16,690 bases of DNA from SKPH01 sp051748565. GTDB taxonomy: Bacteria > Bacillota > Dethiobacteria > DTU022. The position numbers and the translations under genes were made by a program. Location: assembly GCA_051748565.1 (NCBI GenBank), contig JBNJHN010000043.1, positions 1 through 16,690 of the forward strand, given 5' to 3'. Positions 15,215-16,690 of this stretch are shown here, one piece after another. Below the pieces are notes generated by a model. That model was given only the letters and a program-made list of their open reading frames with translations. It was not told the origin of the DNA and ran no database searches. How positions within the stretch are numbered: position 1 is the first letter of the stretch; every line of letters begins with the position of its first letter.

Positions 15215-15868
15215 TTATAAATCTTTATTTTCGTCCTTCCATGCTGTTTGCAGAATAGCAATTACTTCTGAATCGCTAACCTGATCAAATTGTCGGTAGA
15301 ATTGGCCCACTGCGGAAAAATGCACAGGGGCCTCGAGGCAGATCAGATCATTTACTTCCTTTTCAAGCATAGCTAAAGTATCAGGTGGCCCGACCGGAAT
15401 GGCCAAAACTAACTTTGCCGGGGTTTTTTCCTGCAGGCTGCGAATAGCAGCCAGCAGGGTATAGCCGGTAGCCACCCCGTCATCGATTATCACCACAAGG
15501 CGGTTGTCAACCAGAGGCATTGGACGGTTACCGCGATAAATTTTGAGCCGGCGCCTGATTTCATCTTGTTCGCTTTCAGCAGTCCTGTTAATATAATCTT
15601 CATTAACATTAAGCCGGGAAACAATAGTATTGTTAAGCATTACAAAACCGTCGCCGCTAACTGCCCCGATAGCCAGCTCTGGTTGGTAGGGGGCCCCAAT
15701 CTTACGGGTAATAATCAGGTCCAAGTCTCCACCGATATTTTCCCAGACCGGTTCGGCAACCGTAACACCTCCGCGCGGCACTGCAAGGATAAGAGGCTTT
15801 AGCCCTTTATAGGATTTCAATTCTGCAGCTAGTTTTTCCCCTGCTTCACGGCGGTTTTTAAATAACAT
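15215..15868 (-). CDS. COG1926-type predicted phosphoribosyltransferase
   Basis: This is a 217-residue protein of the type I phosphoribosyltransferase fold, of the family usually listed as COG1926, whose substrate is not established. The strand-loop LILAVPRGGVTVAEPV (26-41), DLIITRKIGAP (50-60), GAVSGDGFVMLN (68-79) and the PRPP-binding loop VIIDDGVATGYT (126-137) are visible, and LAIPVGPPDTL follows. ATG 15868 has GGAGG 7 bases upstream. A longer reading from TTG 15928 would overlap cooC and has no ribosome site. It lies 49 bases after cooC and could share its transcript, though no functional link is evident. Confidence 0.85.
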   Translation of the reverse strand: MLFKNRREAGEKLAAELKSYKGLKPLILAVPRGGVTVAEPVWENIGGDLDLIITRKIGAPYQPELAIGAVSGDGFVMLNNTIVSRLNVNEDYINRTAESEQDEIRRRLKIYRGNRPMPLVDNRLVVIIDDGVATGYTLLAAIRSLQEKTPAKLVLAIPVGPPDTLAMLEKEVNDLICLEAPVHFSAVGQFYRQFDQVSDSEVIAILQTAWKDENKDL

Positions 15869-15917
15869 AATAATCCCTCCATGGAGTAAAAAAGCAGGTT
15901 CAGCATCCCGCTTAGCT

Positions 15918-16673
15918 TTATAACTCAAGTTTTTTAAATATTTCTTTCGAGGCTTTCACTGCTTCAGAATCATCGGGCAGTTTCAAAAGCGCCTTTCCTT
16001 TGAGGTCATACTCAGAGACAAGCTGGTCGTTAGGAATTTCGCCAAAGATATCCAGGCCGCTGTTTTTAATTTCATCTTCGAGCTGTTTCGAATCACCATG
16101 ACGGCTGCGCCCAATAACCAGGCCCATTCTGGATACTGCAATCTGAACATTTTTAACAATATCTTTAACACGCCCGGCAGAACGAATGCCACGGGCCGTC
16201 GAATCGCTTGTTACAAGAAGCAAATCTACACTTGGCAACAAGCGTCTGCTCAGGTGTTCGAGCCCGGCTTCGTTATCGATGACCATGTAATCGTAATTTT
16301 TACTCAGCTTCTCAAGATATCTTTTGAGCAGATCGTTTGGATAACAGTAGCAACCCGGCCCCTGTGGGTTACCCATAACAATGAGATCAAAAGCATCTTC
16401 TTCAACCACGGCCATGCTTAAGCGATACTCGATAAATATATCTTTTGTCATACCGGTAGGTACAGCATCAGGTTTCTTGGTGTCTTCTAATATGGTACCA
16501 ATTGTGTGGGGCACCTGCAGGCCCAGGGCCTCGTTAAGATTGGCATTGGCATCGGCATCTACGGCAAGAATGCTTTTCCCTTCTTTTTCTTCGATCAGAT
16601 AGCGAATTAAAAGAGAAGCAAGAGTTGTCTTACCTGTCCCCCCTTTTCCGGCTATTGCAATGCGGATTGTCAT
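15918..16673 (-). CDS. cooC: CooC-type ATPase, carbon monoxide dehydrogenase nickel maturation
   Basis: CooC is a MinD/Mrp-type ATPase that helps load nickel into the C-cluster of carbon monoxide dehydrogenase. The 251-residue protein opens with the deviant Walker A GKGGTGKTT (9-17), with AVDADANANLNEALG (37-51) after it. The C-Y-C pair at 108-110 in GPGCYCYPNDLL matches the CXC metal-binding motif that separates CooC from other MinD-like ATPases. VIDNEAGLEHLSRR (131-144) is also typical. The ATG follows AGGAGG by 11 bases, a somewhat long spacing. No dehydrogenase gene is within the window, so its partner may lie beyond 16690 or elsewhere. A general nucleotide-binding role cannot be excluded. 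Confidence 0.85.
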   Translation of the reverse strand: MTIRIAIAGKGGTGKTTLASLLIRYLIEEKEGKSILAVDADANANLNEALGLQVPHTIGTILEDTKKPDAVPTGMTKDIFIEYRLSMAVVEEDAFDLIVMGNPQGPGCYCYPNDLLKRYLEKLSKNYDYMVIDNEAGLEHLSRRLLPSVDLLLVTSDSTARGIRSAGRVKDIVKNVQIAVSRMGLVIGRSRHGDSKQLEDEIKNSGLDIFGEIPNDQLVSEYDLKGKALLKLPDDSEAVKASKEIFKKLEL

Positions 16674-16690
16674 TACTATTACTTCCTCCT

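Noticed and set aside
15869..15928. TTG-started N-terminal extension of the COG1926 protein
   Set aside because: It overlaps the cooC end and lacks a ribosome site; ATG 15868 has GGAGG at 7 bases.
1..16690. Mobile element, CRISPR array or defence system
   Set aside because: No transposase, integrase, direct-repeat array or defence-gene motif was found; all recognised genes are core functions.

Overview
The window reads as one chromosomal housekeeping block of an anaerobic, low-to-mid GC Gram-positive (Firmicutes/Clostridia-type) bacterium. Supporting signs are an S-box (SAM-I) riboswitch in front of metK, sigma-A promoters with TTGNNN/TAAAAT boxes, a sigma-H-type promoter in front of a long-form hpf, strong AGGAGG-type ribosome sites, recD2 without recBC, and a CooC-type nickel ATPase, which hints at carbon monoxide dehydrogenase / acetyl-CoA pathway metabolism elsewhere. 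I cannot name the genus. All fourteen genes I can support lie on the minus strand, so transcription runs from high to low coordinates. There are no tRNA or rRNA genes, mobile elements or CRISPR arrays, and no gene-free stretch longer than about 280 bases.

In transcription order: (1) cooC and a COG1926 phosphoribosyltransferase, about 50 bases apart, then fabZ after a 110-base gap. (2) metK, with its own promoter overlapping the fabZ stop, a SAM-I riboswitch and an intrinsic terminator in the leader. (3) A 230-base spacer with two hairpins and an extended -10 promoter, then recD2 (best start is a CTG codon) and comFC, joined by a TAATG stop-start. (4) hpf behind a sigma-H-like promoter, followed 14 bases later by an unrecognised gene with a degenerate nucleotidyltransferase-like N-terminal half. 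(5) secA (999 residues, with an unusual insertion), prfB (which needs a programmed +1 frameshift) and a YitT-family membrane protein gene whose ribosome site overlaps the prfB stop. (6) ftsE, ftsX and a secreted coiled-coil M23 peptidase, behind a sigma-A promoter and closed by a strong intrinsic terminator at the left edge.

The last group forms a clear functional module: the FtsEX ABC complex should transmit cytoplasmic ATP hydrolysis to the peptidase, whose catalytic residues are intact. The others are core functions: methyl-donor synthesis, DNA repair, a competence-type protein, ribosome hibernation, protein export, translation termination and fatty acid synthesis. I found no convincing new multi-gene system. 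The points most worth a second look are the unknown gene between hpf and secA, the SecA insertion, the variant prfB frameshift site, the CTG start of recD2 and the sigma-H-like promoter of hpf.
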